Positions 19,292 through 29,231 of a stretch of DNA of 64,000 nt are shown here, piece after piece. The DNA comes from Reinekea blandensis MED297. GTDB lineage: Bacteria; Pseudomonadota; Gammaproteobacteria; Pseudomonadales; Natronospirillaceae. Under the pieces are notes generated by a model that saw only the letters and a list, made by a program, of their open reading frames with translations, had not been told where the DNA came from and did no database searches. The stretch lies in contig NZ_CH724150.1 of the NCBI RefSeq assembly GCF_000153185.1, forward strand, positions 588,683 through 652,682, read 5' to 3'. Every line of letters begins with the position of its first letter. The first letter of the stretch is position 1. A program made the translations under genes and the position numbers.

Positions 19292-19317
19292 CTCACCCAA
19301 ACGCCAACTTGGGTGAG
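19292..19317 (-). promoter_or_regulatory. Leader hairpin before the antirepressor
   Basis: A perfect 9-bp inverted repeat (ctcacccaa / ttgggtgag) with an 8-base loop, 28 bp upstream of the antirepressor start codon. It probably forms in the mRNA leader. A regulatory role is inferred only from position. Confidence 0.4.
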
Positions 19318-19401
19318 CGGAACCGTACGGGTTGGCGTACCGGCTCATTGGATCCGGTGGGCACAAGGCCCCCACGCACGGCCCGCCTGTGCTACGGGCA
19401 C

Positions 19402-19424
19402 AAAAAAACCGCTTCTAGGGCGGT
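19402..19424 (-). terminator. Minus-strand terminator-like hairpin in the antirepressor leader
   Basis: On the minus strand accgc and gcggt form a short stem followed by seven T's, which fits a rho-independent terminator or attenuator about 140 bp upstream of the antirepressor start. No minus-strand gene lies directly upstream, so it may act on the leader transcript itself. Confidence 0.45.
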
Positions 19425-19547
19425 GTGTCCGCCATCGAGTCCAGAACGCCAACTCCGGGCCGCTGAATTTGCAGCGACATTGAAACTGCAGGGATCTTGT
19501 GTTTTATAGTCAAGACTAATGAAGTTTTTAAACTATCAGGGTGTGCA

Positions 19548-20333
19548 ATGAAGAGGATACCTACATCTCTTTATAAATTTTTTAGTCCAACAAAGTACAA
19601 TCGAGAAGCCATTGAACAGGGCTACTTTTATTTTTCACAACCGGTGCAACTCAATGATCCGTTTGAGTTTAGTTGTCAAATCGACATTTCACCGGAATCA
19701 ACTGATAAGTTTTTGGAACTTCAGTATAAATTTGGTCACATCACCTATGAAGACCAAGTCCGTTATTCCGTCGAATATAGAGGAAACAAGAACACTAAGA
19801 GAGAACTGAACAATCTTATGATTGAGTTCATTGCGAACCACATTGAGACAGCCGGAGGAGTTTTTTCAGCGTCTAATAACCCCAACAGTCCAATCCAGTG
19901 GGCCCACTACACTAATAACTACAAAGGATGGGTTCTAGAATTTGAACCTATGAATATTCTAAACGAACTTGAAGAAAGGCATTGGATCGAAGTGAAATAT
20001 CGCAAACATCCACCAAAGATAAGTTTCTCAAGCTTTGATTTAACTTCAATAGACGGAACCGTTAGTTTGATAGAAACACTAATTGAAACAAAGTACGAAG
20101 ATTGGGGCTATGAAAAAGAGTTTAGAATTGTCAAAGGACGCAAAAAAGAAGCTGCTTTGAAACAAAAATCTCCTATCAATACGCAAGCAGTAAAATCTAT
20201 CATTTTTGGATGGAATATTTCTGAAGAAGACAAAAACTTTGTTAAAAGAGCAACCAAAGATTGGGCTTGTAAATATAAAAAAGCCGAAATCTCACGCTCA
20301 GGCTATTCAATAAGCTTAATTGATGCTACCTAG
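19548..20333 (+). CDS. DUF2971 family protein
   Basis: A 261-residue soluble protein of the DUF2971 family: the N-terminal LYKFFSP, then QLNDPFEFSC, WAHYTNNYKGWVLEF and the closing YEKEFRIVK are the usual conserved blocks. Its biochemical role is not established. The gene is clearly AT-richer than its neighbours, which indicates recent transfer. It sits in the phage remnant as a cargo ('moron') gene with its own terminator. The ATG at 19548 is preferred over a GTG 17 codons earlier because the homology begins there. Confidence 0.85.
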   Translation: MKRIPTSLYKFFSPTKYNREAIEQGYFYFSQPVQLNDPFEFSCQIDISPESTDKFLELQYKFGHITYEDQVRYSVEYRGNKNTKRELNNLMIEFIANHIETAGGVFSASNNPNSPIQWAHYTNNYKGWVLEFEPMNILNELEERHWIEVKYRKHPPKISFSSFDLTSIDGTVSLIETLIETKYEDWGYEKEFRIVKGRKKEAALKQKSPINTQAVKSIIFGWNISEEDKNFVKRATKDWACKYKKAEISRSGYSISLIDAT

Positions 20334-20426
20334 TTTTAAATGAATAGCAAATAAATCTAGATCCAAAAAAGCACGGACACAAAAGCCGAAAATAACTATT
20401 AAGGCTAACATTAAAAACAAACCAGA

Positions 20427-20451
20427 GCCCCGCCACCGAGCGGGACTTTTT
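20427..20451 (+). terminator. Rho-independent terminator after the DUF2971 gene
   Basis: The stem cccgc / gcggg with a 6-base loop is followed by ttttt, about 95 bp after the DUF2971 stop codon. Confidence 0.65.
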
Positions 20452-20475
20452 CGTTTCTAACCACGGAGAAAAACC

Positions 20476-20785
20476 ATGGCAAACCGCAAAACCAACCGAA
20501 CCCGATAACCTAAAGCCCGCCACTGAACAAACAACCCCACCCGATGAATAATAAACCCCGCCAGAATCCACCACTCCGCCGCCTGCAAGTAAACAACCGC
20601 CGCCCGATCCTGAACAGGGCGATACACCCGAAACCGTCGACGTGCTCGCTCTGGTCGATAACACCCCGCACCAGCTCAAATGCGGCCATGTGTACACCCT
20701 GCCCGTTGCCGTGGCGGAACAGCTCCACCATGCGGGCGTAATCGATGCCGATAAACAGGCCGTCGCCTCCGGCATTCGCCCTTAA
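20476..20785 (+). pseudogene. Phage structural-type gene with frameshift and tandem stops
   Basis: It starts with a good ribosome binding site (ggag) and MANRKTN, then needs a +1 shift to continue in EPDNLKPATEQTTPPDE. It meets TAATAA at 20550-20555 and resumes in the same frame through a Pro-rich stretch to DVLALVDNTPHQLKCGHVYT, ending at 20785. The C-terminal part resembles small phage head-region proteins that carry a 'nG..Y..G' strand and a short helix. I cannot name the family with confidence. The longer minus-strand frames over it are shadows. Confidence 0.6.
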
Positions 20786-20817
20786 ATCAATGATACTGGT
20801 CACTCTTGCGCAATTAA

Positions 20818-20972
20818 CACATCAATGACGGTAATAGCACCTTTCAATTCAGAAACGGTTAAGAAACTGAAGGAGCGGATGAAAAGTTTACAGCCAATAA
20901 AAAGGCCATCGTGGTTGATGGCCGTTTTGAAAATGAAGTGACGAACCTGATCATTTCCGGCAGATCAGCGTG
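20818..20972 (+). pseudogene. Fragment of an unidentified phage-like coding sequence
   Basis: One frame reads INDGNSTFQFRNG, a TAA, then EGADEKFTANKKAIVVDGRF and on to ISGRSA before TGA at 20970. It looks like the broken end of a coding sequence with no start codon in frame. Not recognised. The rest of 20786-21074 shows nothing else. Confidence 0.3.
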
Positions 20973-21074
20973 AACATTACAAGTCATCTTACGAGCAGGT
21001 TGATACAACGCACTTCACTTTAAAAAGGCATTCGAAGCACTGTTTATCTTCTTTCTGCTCAAAGCCCGTCGCAT

Positions 21075-21365
21075 TTACCAACGAGAATCGCTTTCACAAG
21101 GAATACCATCACCATCGCCGTCCATTTTGGTGTTTGGGCAATGCCTCGTAAAGTAGACCGCTTCCGCGCGAGAAGTCATTTGACTGCAGTACTCGCGCCC
21201 ATCACAGACAAACCTCTGACTGACCGTTTCATTCAACGTATTTTCATATTGCTTCACGATCTCTGACGGTTCGCTCACAGCTGGTGTTCTTCCATTATCA
21301 AGATACGAAGGTACCAACCTCGATAAGGCAAATATCACAACTATCACAATAAGTAGATTTTTCAT
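21075..21365 (-). CDS. Excalibur calcium-binding domain protein
   Basis: A 96-residue protein with an N-terminal hydrophobic anchor or signal segment (about 4-20) and a C-terminal Excalibur domain (about 52-92): FVCDGREYCSQMTS, then CPNTKMDGDGDGIPCE with the Asp-rich calcium loop. The domain usually has a cysteine after MTS; here it is Arg (MTSRAEA), so one disulphide-type position is lost. Function unknown. It lies at the right end of the tRNA-Pro island. Confidence 0.85.
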   Translation of the reverse strand: MKNLLIVIVVIFALSRLVPSYLDNGRTPAVSEPSEIVKQYENTLNETVSQRFVCDGREYCSQMTSRAEAVYFTRHCPNTKMDGDGDGIPCESDSRW

Positions 21366-21481
21366 GAATCATGACCGATATGGCGGATGAAAAAACTTGC
21401 AAGAACCACTACAACAAACAACCAAACAATCAGCTCTTGTCAAAATGACATCATATAGCAGGGCATTCTAAGTTAAAAGAT

Positions 21482-21496
21482 ATTGGTCGGGCATAG
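21482..21496. repeat. Second copy of tRNA-Pro 3' end (att-like)
   Basis: A 15-bp exact copy of 21585-21599 (attggtcgggcatag), which is the 3' end of tRNA-Pro including CCA. The similarity continues weakly after it. This fits a residual attachment site from integration into the tRNA gene. The two copies are 103 bp apart. Confidence 0.6.
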
Positions 21497-21586
21497 TGTA
21501 TTTGGACTGCGCCGCAACCGGCTCTGGCCCACACCGCTTTAGGTGGCGTATTTCGAGAACTGAGTTTGGAGTTGGGGAAAGAAGAT

Positions 21587-21663
21587 TGGTCGGGCATAGA
21601 GGATTTGAACCTCTGACCCTCGCCACCCCATGACGATGCGCTACCAGACTGCGCTAATGCCCG
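21587..21663 (-). tRNA. tRNA-Pro (anticodon GGG)
   Basis: A 77-nt cloverleaf including encoded CCA. The acceptor stem cgggcat pairs with atgcccg, the anticodon loop is atGGGgt, and the T arm contains ggttcaaat. It matches the bacterial proL type. The position after merR and ihfA is also seen in Pseudomonas. Its 3' end faces the phage remnant and is the probable integration site. Confidence 0.95.
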
Positions 21664-21718
21664 ACTAAGATTGGCTAGTTTATTCTAACCGATTGAAAAG
21701 TAAAGAGTTTTTTAAAAG

Positions 21719-22081
21719 TTAATCGACGTTAAGGAGTTCTAAAACGGCTTCCAGCTCGACGATCATTTCGCGGATCAGCGCTTGCTGTTCCTGCTGCACC
21801 TGTTCGGCATCGCCCGGTTCCGAAAGCTTTTGGCGAGCACCGCCAATGGTAAAGCCGTCTTCATAAAGGAGATGTCGAATCTGACGAATGAGCAGAACGT
21901 CGTCACGTTGATAGTAACGACGATTGCCCCGTCGTTTAACGGGGCTGAGTTGCGGAAATTCCTGCTCCCAGTAACGTAGGACATGCGGCTTTACAGCGCA
22001 CAGTTCGCTCACTTCACCAATGGTGAAATACCGTTTCCCTGGTATTACAGGTAATTCATCATTCTGGCTGGGTTCCAGCAT
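21719..22081 (-). CDS. MerR family transcriptional regulator
   Basis: A 120-residue protein with a MerR-type winged helix at the N-terminus ([20 protein letters not shown], then WEQEFP and [12 protein letters not shown]) and a short C-terminal coiled coil. It has no cysteine metal-site pattern. It lies directly after ihfA (23-bp overlap of coding regions), as in Pseudomonas, and its regulatory target is unknown. Confidence 0.92.
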   Translation of the reverse strand: MLEPSQNDELPVIPGKRYFTIGEVSELCAVKPHVLRYWEQEFPQLSPVKRRGNRRYYQRDDVLLIRQIRHLLYEDGFTIGGARQKLSEPGDAEQVQQEQQALIREMIVELEAVLELLNVD

Positions 22082-22361
22082 AAGACTCGACGGTTACCTT
22101 CAATTTCTGGCCTGGACGGAACGTGACAACCCGACGTGCAGAGATGGGGATCTCTTCGCCGGTTTTCGGGTTCCGACCCGGTCGTTGACGCTTATCACGC
22201 AAATCGAAGTTGCCGAATCCTGACAACTTCACCTGTTCATTATGGACGAGACTTTCCCGAATTTCCTCGAAAAAGATCTCGACCATTTCCTTTGCTTCGC
22301 GCTTATTCAGGCCCAGCTCTTCATATAGACGATCGGCCATTTCAGCTTTAGTCAGGGCCAT
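22059..22361 (-). CDS. ihfA: Integration host factor subunit alpha
   Basis: A 100-residue DNA-bending nucleoid protein that works as a heterodimer with IHF-beta. Family blocks are [40 protein letters not shown] (the arm that enters the minor groove) and [10 protein letters not shown]. Its length is usual for the family. It sits 9 bp after pheT and is probably co-transcribed with pheST. Confidence 0.97.
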   Translation of the reverse strand: MALTKAEMADRLYEELGLNKREAKEMVEIFFEEIRESLVHNEQVKLSGFGNFDLRDKRQRPGRNPKTGEEIPISARRVVTFRPGQKLKVTVESYAGTQPE

Positions 22362-22370
22362 GCCAGCTCC

Positions 22371-24746
22371 TTAACCTCTGAGCACCGCATCCAGTCTGGT
22401 TTGCAGTGTTTTGATGATCGATTCCATGAATCGATTAATTTCGTCATCAGTAAGAGTGCGCGAAGGATTCTGCCAGGTCAAGCCCATTGCCAGACTTTTT
22501 CGTTTGGAATCAATGCCTTTGCCTCGATAGATGTCGAAGAGGTTTAAGGATATCAGGTCCTCTCCGGCCATTTCTCGAACGGTGTCCATCACTGAACTGA
22601 CCGAGACATCTTCATCAACAACCACGGCTAAATCGCGGGTCGACGCCGGGTGACGTGACAGTGGCTCAAAGCTTGGCAGCTCAGCTGGCAAGGTTCGGTC
22701 AAGCCGCAGTTCGAACAGGAATACGTCCTTTTTGAACCCATACTGCTTAGCAAGGTTCGGGTGCAAAGCGCCGATATAGCCCACCAGCTTGCCGTTTCGT
22801 TCGATTCGGGCACATTGACCGGGGTGCAATGCGCTGTTTTTGCCGGTGACAAATTCGAACTCAACGCCTTTGATCAGGGCCAGCAGCTGTTCCAAATCGC
22901 CTTTTACGTCATAAAAGTCGACAGTTTCGCCACTTTCGTACCAACCCTGTGCCAAACGGGAGCCGGTCACGACACCGGCCAACATGTCGATCTGAGCCAG
23001 CCCTTTTTCTTCCTGACGGAAGCGTTGACCGGTTTCAAACAGGCGAACGTTGTCCTGCTGACGGTTGAGGTTATGCTGCAGGGCTTTTAACAGGCCAGGC
23101 CACAGAGACACCCGCATAACGGACATATCCGCTGAGATCGGATTGGCCAGTTCGATGCCGTCTTTTTTCGGGAACATGGCTTTCTGCGCCGCTGGTTCCA
23201 CAAAACTGTAGGTAATCGCTTCCTGGTAGCCCAAAGACACCATTCGGTCGACCAGCAGATTCACATCGGTCGCCTGCTCTTTCGGCCCCTGCGGTTTCAT
23301 GGCCGCCATGGGTGCCGTCACCGGCAGGTTGTTATAGCCGTAAATGCGGGCGATTTCTTCAATCAGGTCAGCCTGAATGGCCATATCGAACCGCCAGGAC
23401 GGTGCACGCACTTTCCAGTAGCCGTCCTGCTCCGCCAGAATGCTGAACTCAAGGCCGGTTAGAATCTGACGAATGGTTTGGTCGCTCAGTTCCATACCCA
23501 GACTGGACGATACCACCTCGGCATAGAGTTCAATTTCGGCCGGCACCGGTACGGTGTCTTTGTTTTCTTCAACGATCAGAGGACCGGGCTTGGCGCCACA
23601 GATGTCCACCAACAGTTGAGTTGCGCGTTCAACGGCCATTTCCTGCAACTGACTGTCAACACCACGCTCAAAGCGGTGGCTTGAGTCGGTATGCAGACCG
23701 TAGCCGCGGGCTTTACCGGCGATTTGAATCGGTGCGAAGAATGCCGACTCCAGGAACACCCGGGTGGTCTTAGTGGACACACCACTGTTTTCGCCGCCCA
23801 TGATACCTGCCATGGCCAGTGGCCCTTTGGCATCGGCAATCACCAGAATCTGTTCGGTCAGCTCAATCTCCTGCCCGTCCAACAGGGTAATTTTTTCACC
23901 CTTTTCGGCACGGCGAACGTCAATGCGTTCAGCCAGTTCATCGAGATCAAAGCCGTGCATCGGCTGACCCAGTTCAAGCATGACGTAGTTGGTGACGTCG
24001 ACGACCGGGTCGATGGATCGAATACCACTGCGGCGCAGGCGCTCAGCCATCCACACTGGAGTCGATACGGACACATCCACATCATTAAGCACTCGGCCTA
24101 CATAACGCGGACAACCTTTGGTATCGATCAGGTTAACCGGGAAGGTTTCCTGATGAACCGCAGCCACCGGCGCGATGGTTGGTTCGGTAACAGATGCTTT
24201 GTTCAGAACGCCCACTTCACGGGCAAGGCCTCGCAACGAGAGACAGTCAGCGCGGTTTGGTGTCAGGTCGACATCAATAATCAGGTCGTCGAGTTCGAGA
24301 TACTCACGCAGATCGGCACCAACGACGGCGTCGGTAGCCAGTTCCATGATGCCGTCGTGCGCCTCTGACAAACCCAGTTCTTTTTCCGAGCACAGCATGC
24401 CAAAGCTTTCTTCTTGTCGAAGCTTGGCTTTTTTGATTTTGAAGTCGCCGGGTAAAACCGCACCGACTTCGGCAAACGCAACTTTCAGGCCCTGGCGTGC
24501 GTTAGGTGCGCCACAAATGACCTGGACGGTATCGGTTCCGTTGGTCACCTGGCAAACCTGCAGTTTGTCGGCATTGGGGTGTTGAGCACAGGATAAAATT
24601 TCACCCACGACCACACCTGAAAAGTCTTCAGCGGCTTTTTCAGAGCCATCCACTTCCAGACCGGCCATGGTGACCTGATCCATCAGTTCCTGTGAGGTAA
24701 TAGACGGGTTAACCCACTGACGTAACCATTTTTCAGAGAATTTCAT
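22371..24746 (-). CDS. pheT: Phenylalanine-tRNA ligase beta subunit
   Basis: A 791-residue beta chain of the (alpha-beta)2 enzyme that charges tRNA-Phe. Visible are the N-terminal tRNA-binding domain (about 40-150, VVVGEILSCAQHPNADKLQV), the B3/B4 editing region, the B5 domain, the catalytic-like core and the C-terminal anticodon-binding domain (from about 698, LSRHPASTRDLAVVVDE). Length is normal. It follows pheS by 24 bp. Confidence 0.97.
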   Translation of the reverse strand: MKFSEKWLRQWVNPSITSQELMDQVTMAGLEVDGSEKAAEDFSGVVVGEILSCAQHPNADKLQVCQVTNGTDTVQVICGAPNARQGLKVAFAEVGAVLPGDFKIKKAKLRQEESFGMLCSEKELGLSEAHDGIMELATDAVVGADLREYLELDDLIIDVDLTPNRADCLSLRGLAREVGVLNKASVTEPTIAPVAAVHQETFPVNLIDTKGCPRYVGRVLNDVDVSVSTPVWMAERLRRSGIRSIDPVVDVTNYVMLELGQPMHGFDLDELAERIDVRRAEKGEKITLLDGQEIELTEQILVIADAKGPLAMAGIMGGENSGVSTKTTRVFLESAFFAPIQIAGKARGYGLHTDSSHRFERGVDSQLQEMAVERATQLLVDICGAKPGPLIVEENKDTVPVPAEIELYAEVVSSSLGMELSDQTIRQILTGLEFSILAEQDGYWKVRAPSWRFDMAIQADLIEEIARIYGYNNLPVTAPMAAMKPQGPKEQATDVNLLVDRMVSLGYQEAITYSFVEPAAQKAMFPKKDGIELANPISADMSVMRVSLWPGLLKALQHNLNRQQDNVRLFETGQRFRQEEKGLAQIDMLAGVVTGSRLAQGWYESGETVDFYDVKGDLEQLLALIKGVEFEFVTGKNSALHPGQCARIERNGKLVGYIGALHPNLAKQYGFKKDVFLFELRLDRTLPAELPSFEPLSRHPASTRDLAVVVDEDVSVSSVMDTVREMAGEDLISLNLFDIYRGKGIDSKRKSLAMGLTWQNPSRTLTDDEINRFMESIIKTLQTRLDAVLRG

Positions 24747-24770
24747 TGTACTGTGTCGTCCTTACCTTTC

Positions 24771-25793
<1,023 letters not shown>

Positions 25794-25877
25794 TCAAAAC
25801 TCCCGTCAATCGGTAGACCTAAAAGGCGTTCACTATAAGGAAGGAACAGAAATAAGCAACTGATCTAACAGCATTTC

Positions 25878-26336
25878 CTACCCGTTTCGGGTAAACAGAC
25901 TGTCGGTAAAGCTGCGTTCGCAAAAATGGCAGGTCAACTGGATTGGCCGGACCTGTTCTCGCACATAAAACCGGGTAGCAACCGGCTCTGTGTGAGAAAT
26001 GCAATTGCTGTTCGGGCAATCAAAAATGCCGGTAAACTCCGCCGGTAAACCAATCGGGAACTTCTTCCTGACCTGGTAATCTTCGATGATGTTCACGGTC
26101 GCATTCGGCGCGTACAGGGCCATTTCGGCAGCATCGAACTCGCTGAACAGCCAGCCTTCCACTTTAATAATGTCTTTGGTGCCATTGCCTCCGGATCTCA
26201 GATTGAGCCCGACAGTCACCCGTGCCTGGGAATTGCGCACCTGAATACGGGACAAAATGTTCAATCCCTGCCCTGCTGGGATGTGATCAATCACGGTGCC
26301 ATTTTCAATGGCTTCTACGGCCATGGTCTCACGCAT
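25878..26336 (-). CDS. pyrI: Aspartate carbamoyltransferase regulatory chain
   Basis: A 152-residue regulatory subunit that binds nucleotide effectors and bridges PyrB trimers, as in E. coli (153 residues). Features are the N-terminal effector domain ([19 protein letters not shown]) and a C-terminal zinc site of four cysteines (CPNSNC near 111-116 and CHFC near 140-143). The ATG at 26336 overlaps the end of pyrB and has gaggag 7 bp upstream. Confidence 0.95.
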   Translation of the reverse strand: MRETMAVEAIENGTVIDHIPAGQGLNILSRIQVRNSQARVTVGLNLRSGGNGTKDIIKVEGWLFSEFDAAEMALYAPNATVNIIEDYQVRKKFPIGLPAEFTGIFDCPNSNCISHTEPVATRFYVREQVRPIQLTCHFCERSFTDSLFTRNG

Positions 26337-27267
26337 ACTCAAGCTCCTCGATAACCTCATTCATGACCAATGACATCAGAGCCTCACGCGCATACACGCC
26401 ATTTTCGGCCTGGGTAAAGTAATAGGCATGACGGGTTCGATCGACATCCGGGTGAATTTCATCCACCCGCGGCAGTGGATGCAGCACTTTCATGTCTGGC
26501 TTGGCTGAACTCAACATGTCGGCCGTTAATACGTAGCGAGAGGCAATGTGCATGTACTCGGTCGGATCAAAGCGCTCTTTCTGCACCCGGGTCATATAAA
26601 GTACATCGACTTTCTCAACGACCTCTTCCAGCGACGACACGTACTCGAACGTCACGCCCTGCGCCACCAGGCCGTCTTCTATGTAACCGGGCATTTTCAG
26701 GACATCGGGGGCGACAAAGTAAAAGGTCGGATTAAAGTGACACATGGCCTGCGCCAAAGAGTGCACGGTGCGGCCGTATTTCAGATCGCCGACAAAGGCA
26801 ATTGAAAGATTATCGAGCGTTCCCTGACATTCAAAGATGGTAAACAGATCCAGCAGTGTCTGGGACGGATGCTGGTTGGCACCGTCACCGCCGTTAATCA
26901 CCGGGACATCAGCAACCTCGGCGGCCAACCGGGCCGCGCCCTCGCGCGGATGGCGCATGATTATGGCATCGGCATAGGAAGAAATCATGTGAATGCTGTC
27001 GGTCAGGGTCTCGCCTTTTTTAGTCGACGTATTGGCCCCGTCTGAAAAACCGATCAATGAGCCACCCAAGCGCTGAACTGCGGTTTCAAATGAGAGTCGA
27101 GTGCGGGTGGAGGCTTCGAAGAAGCAGCTGGCGATGACTTTTTGCTGAAGATAGGGACCGGGCCCCTGTTTTTTGAAGATAGACGCTAACTTCACGATCA
27201 GTTCCAGGTCAGTCTTACTCAGATCTGAAATGGAAACGATATCCTTCCGATAGAGGGGGTTGGTCAT
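26329..27267 (-). CDS. pyrB: Aspartate carbamoyltransferase catalytic chain
   Basis: A 312-residue enzyme making carbamoyl-aspartate in pyrimidine synthesis. The carbamoyl-phosphate site is [12 protein letters not shown] (about 48-59), with [11 protein letters not shown] and [11 protein letters not shown] later. The ATG at 27267 matches the family start (MTNPLYRKD). An in-frame ATG four codons earlier is possible. It overlaps pyrI. Its promoter or leader region carries a tandem heptamer array. Confidence 0.96.
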   Translation of the reverse strand: MTNPLYRKDIVSISDLSKTDLELIVKLASIFKKQGPGPYLQQKVIASCFFEASTRTRLSFETAVQRLGGSLIGFSDGANTSTKKGETLTDSIHMISSYADAIIMRHPREGAARLAAEVADVPVINGGDGANQHPSQTLLDLFTIFECQGTLDNLSIAFVGDLKYGRTVHSLAQAMCHFNPTFYFVAPDVLKMPGYIEDGLVAQGVTFEYVSSLEEVVEKVDVLYMTRVQKERFDPTEYMHIASRYVLTADMLSSAKPDMKVLHPLPRVDEIHPDVDRTRHAYYFTQAENGVYAREALMSLVMNEVIEELEYA

Positions 27268-27340
27268 ACAGAGGCCCATGACGAATTTGCGGCATTATAC
27301 AGAACGGAAGGTCCGGGCGGCTAGATGTAAGCGACAAGCT

Positions 27341-27403
27341 GTTAGCTGTTAGCTGTTAGCTGTTAGCTGTTAGCTGTTAGCTGTTAGCTGTTAGCTGTTA
27401 GCT
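27341..27403. repeat. Nine tandem copies of a 7-bp unit (GTTAGCT)
   Basis: Nine perfect copies of gttagct occupy 63 bp, 74 bp upstream of the pyrB start codon and just after a strong terminator. The array is therefore in the promoter or leader of pyrBI. Copy-number change would alter spacing but no reading frame. The same heptamer occurs inside a palindrome at the end of gltX (27616-27629). Confidence 0.95.
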
Positions 27404-27426
27404 CAATGATAAAAACCCAGAAACGA

Positions 27427-27454
27427 AAAAAGCCACTCGAACGAGTGGCTTTTT
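27427..27454. terminator. Bidirectional terminator after tRNA-Ala
   Basis: A 13-bp perfect stem (including ccactcg / cgagtgg) with a 2-base loop, flanked by A and T runs. It ends the tRNA-Ala transcript on the minus strand, 7 bp downstream of the tRNA. Confidence 0.88.
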
Positions 27455-27460
27455 AAAATT

Positions 27461-27536
27461 TGGTGGAGCTAAGCGGGATCGAACCGCTGACCTCCTGCAT
27501 GCCATGCAGGCGCTCTCCCAGCTGAGCTATAGCCCC
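27461..27536 (-). tRNA. tRNA-Ala (anticodon GGC)
   Basis: A 76-nt cloverleaf with encoded CCA. The acceptor stem ggggcta pairs with tagctcc (one G-U), the anticodon stem is cctgc/gcagg with loop atGGCat, and the T arm is ggttcgat. It lies between gltX and pyrB. Confidence 0.95.
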
Positions 27537-27615
27537 TAAACAGGTGAGGCGTATAGTAAAGACGCCTCACTGCCCTGTCAACGCTTTTTATCAGTTTTTT
27601 TTCAGCGAATTCAAT

Positions 27616-27629
27616 AAGTTAGCTAACTT
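27616..27629. repeat. 14-bp perfect palindrome at the end of gltX
   Basis: The palindrome aagttagctaactt lies 4 bp past the gltX stop codon and contains the heptamer that is tandemly repeated upstream of pyrB. It is too AT-rich and too short to be a confident terminator. Confidence 0.5.
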
Positions 27630-27633
27630 TTAA

Positions 27634-29130
27634 TCAATCCAGGAACTGAGCGAAGCTTTTGTACTCTTTCTCGAGCGATTTCAGCTTCTTCTTGCCCAGG
27701 CCACCGAGCACATTAATCGCATAGCGGATGCGGCCACGGGTGATATCCGGACCGAGAATAGCCATGGCATCCATTACCGACACCGATGCGGTACTACCGG
27801 TTATGGCAATAAACAACGGGGCGTTGATGTCTTTGAACTTCAGTTCTTTGAAGTCGGCAATGGCTTTGATATCCGCAAAGATATTGTCTTTCTCCCAGTG
27901 GCGCTGTGTTTCCAGCTTCCACAGAATCAACTGAAGCACCTGTTTAAGCTCTTCGGTTTCCAACTTCACCGAGGCAAAACTGTCCTCGGTAATGGCCAAG
28001 GTACCCTGGAAGAAGAACGCGAGCAGCGGCGCAATATCGCCTAAGGTTTCAGCGCGCGTCTGAGCCAACGGCATCAACTGAGTGGCGAACTCAGCATTGA
28101 ACTTCCAATCAACCAGCCGCTGCAACAGTTGCTCCGGCGTGTGATGTTCGCGCAGGTATTTGCCGTTGAGCCAGTTCAGTTTTTCCTGATCGAAGACCGG
28201 GCCACCCAGAGAAATTCGTTCTACTGAAAACTTTGCTTTCATCTGCTCCAGGCTGAATACTTCTTCACCGTCTGGCATGGTCCATCCCATCATGCCGAGG
28301 AAGTTCAATAAGGCTTCCGGCAAAATGCCCAGTTCACGATAGTAGGTGACGCTGGTCGGGTTCTTTCGCTTGCTGAGCTTGGACTTGTCGGCATTACGCA
28401 GCAGTGGCAAATGCACGTAGGTTGGCACGTCCCAGCCGAAATACTGATACAGGGCAATCTGTTTTGGTGTCGAGGAGATCCACTCTTCGCCGCGCATGAT
28501 GTGGCTGATTTCCATCAGATGATCATCCACCACACTGGCCAGGTGGTAGGTTGGCAAACCATCGGACTTCATCAACACCTGCATGTCGATTTGTTTCCAA
28601 TCGATTTCGACGGTGTCGCGAAGCTCGTCATGAATGGTACAAACCCCTTCCTGAGGCACTTTCATGCGGACCACATGCTCTTCGCCGGCGGCGATGCGCT
28701 TGGCGACATCGGACGGGTCCAGGTGCATACAGTGACCGTCATAACCGATGTCTTCACCAGCGGCACGCTGCTGCTCACGCACTTCATCTAACCGTTCAGC
28801 CGTACAGAAGCAGTGAAATGCATGACCCTGATCGATCAACTGTTGGGCATATTTCTGATAAATATCGCGACGCTCAGACTGACGGTAGGGCCCATGCGGA
28901 CCACCCACGTCCGGGCCTTCGACCCAGTTCAGCCCCAGCCATCGCAGACTGTCGAGAATTGCCTGTTCCGATTCAGCCGTTGAACGGGCCTGGTCGGTAT
29001 CTTCGATGCGCAGAATGAACTCGCCACCCTGACTTTCAGCAAACACCTTGTTAAACAGTGCTATGTAGGCGGTGCCGACGTGCGGGTCGCCTGTCGGGGA
29101 CGGGGCGATACGAGTGCGAATCTTGCTCAT
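27634..29130 (-). CDS. gltX: Glutamate-tRNA ligase
   Basis: A 498-residue class I synthetase that charges tRNA-Glu. The HIGH-type motif is [10 protein letters not shown] (residues 18-27), the KMSKS-type motif is KLSKRK, and the C-terminal anticodon-binding domain ends near residue 490. It lies upstream of tRNA-Ala in the same direction. Confidence 0.96.
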   Translation of the reverse strand: MSKIRTRIAPSPTGDPHVGTAYIALFNKVFAESQGGEFILRIEDTDQARSTAESEQAILDSLRWLGLNWVEGPDVGGPHGPYRQSERRDIYQKYAQQLIDQGHAFHCFCTAERLDEVREQQRAAGEDIGYDGHCMHLDPSDVAKRIAAGEEHVVRMKVPQEGVCTIHDELRDTVEIDWKQIDMQVLMKSDGLPTYHLASVVDDHLMEISHIMRGEEWISSTPKQIALYQYFGWDVPTYVHLPLLRNADKSKLSKRKNPTSVTYYRELGILPEALLNFLGMMGWTMPDGEEVFSLEQMKAKFSVERISLGGPVFDQEKLNWLNGKYLREHHTPEQLLQRLVDWKFNAEFATQLMPLAQTRAETLGDIAPLLAFFFQGTLAITEDSFASVKLETEELKQVLQLILWKLETQRHWEKDNIFADIKAIADFKELKFKDINAPLFIAITGSTASVSVMDAMAILGPDITRGRIRYAINVLGGLGKKKLKSLEKEYKSFAQFLD

Positions 29131-29231
29131 GGGTCTCTCTCAGTCAGGAAGTTCGAAAGCAGGCGATTATAGCCACGACGGAGGTCTGTTAACAGACCTC
29201 CTTGAGAGAGTTTCGGGACGCAATTTCAGCG

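Noticed and set aside
20326-20803. Minus-strand frames over the phage pseudogene
   Set aside because: They are antisense shadows; the plus strand carries a ribosome binding site and the protein-like sequence, although broken.
23691-24368. 225-codon plus-strand frame opposite pheT
   Set aside because: Complete overlap with pheT and no family features; antisense shadow.
27341-27403. CRISPR array
   Set aside because: Seven-base units with no spacers and no cas genes; it is a simple tandem repeat.
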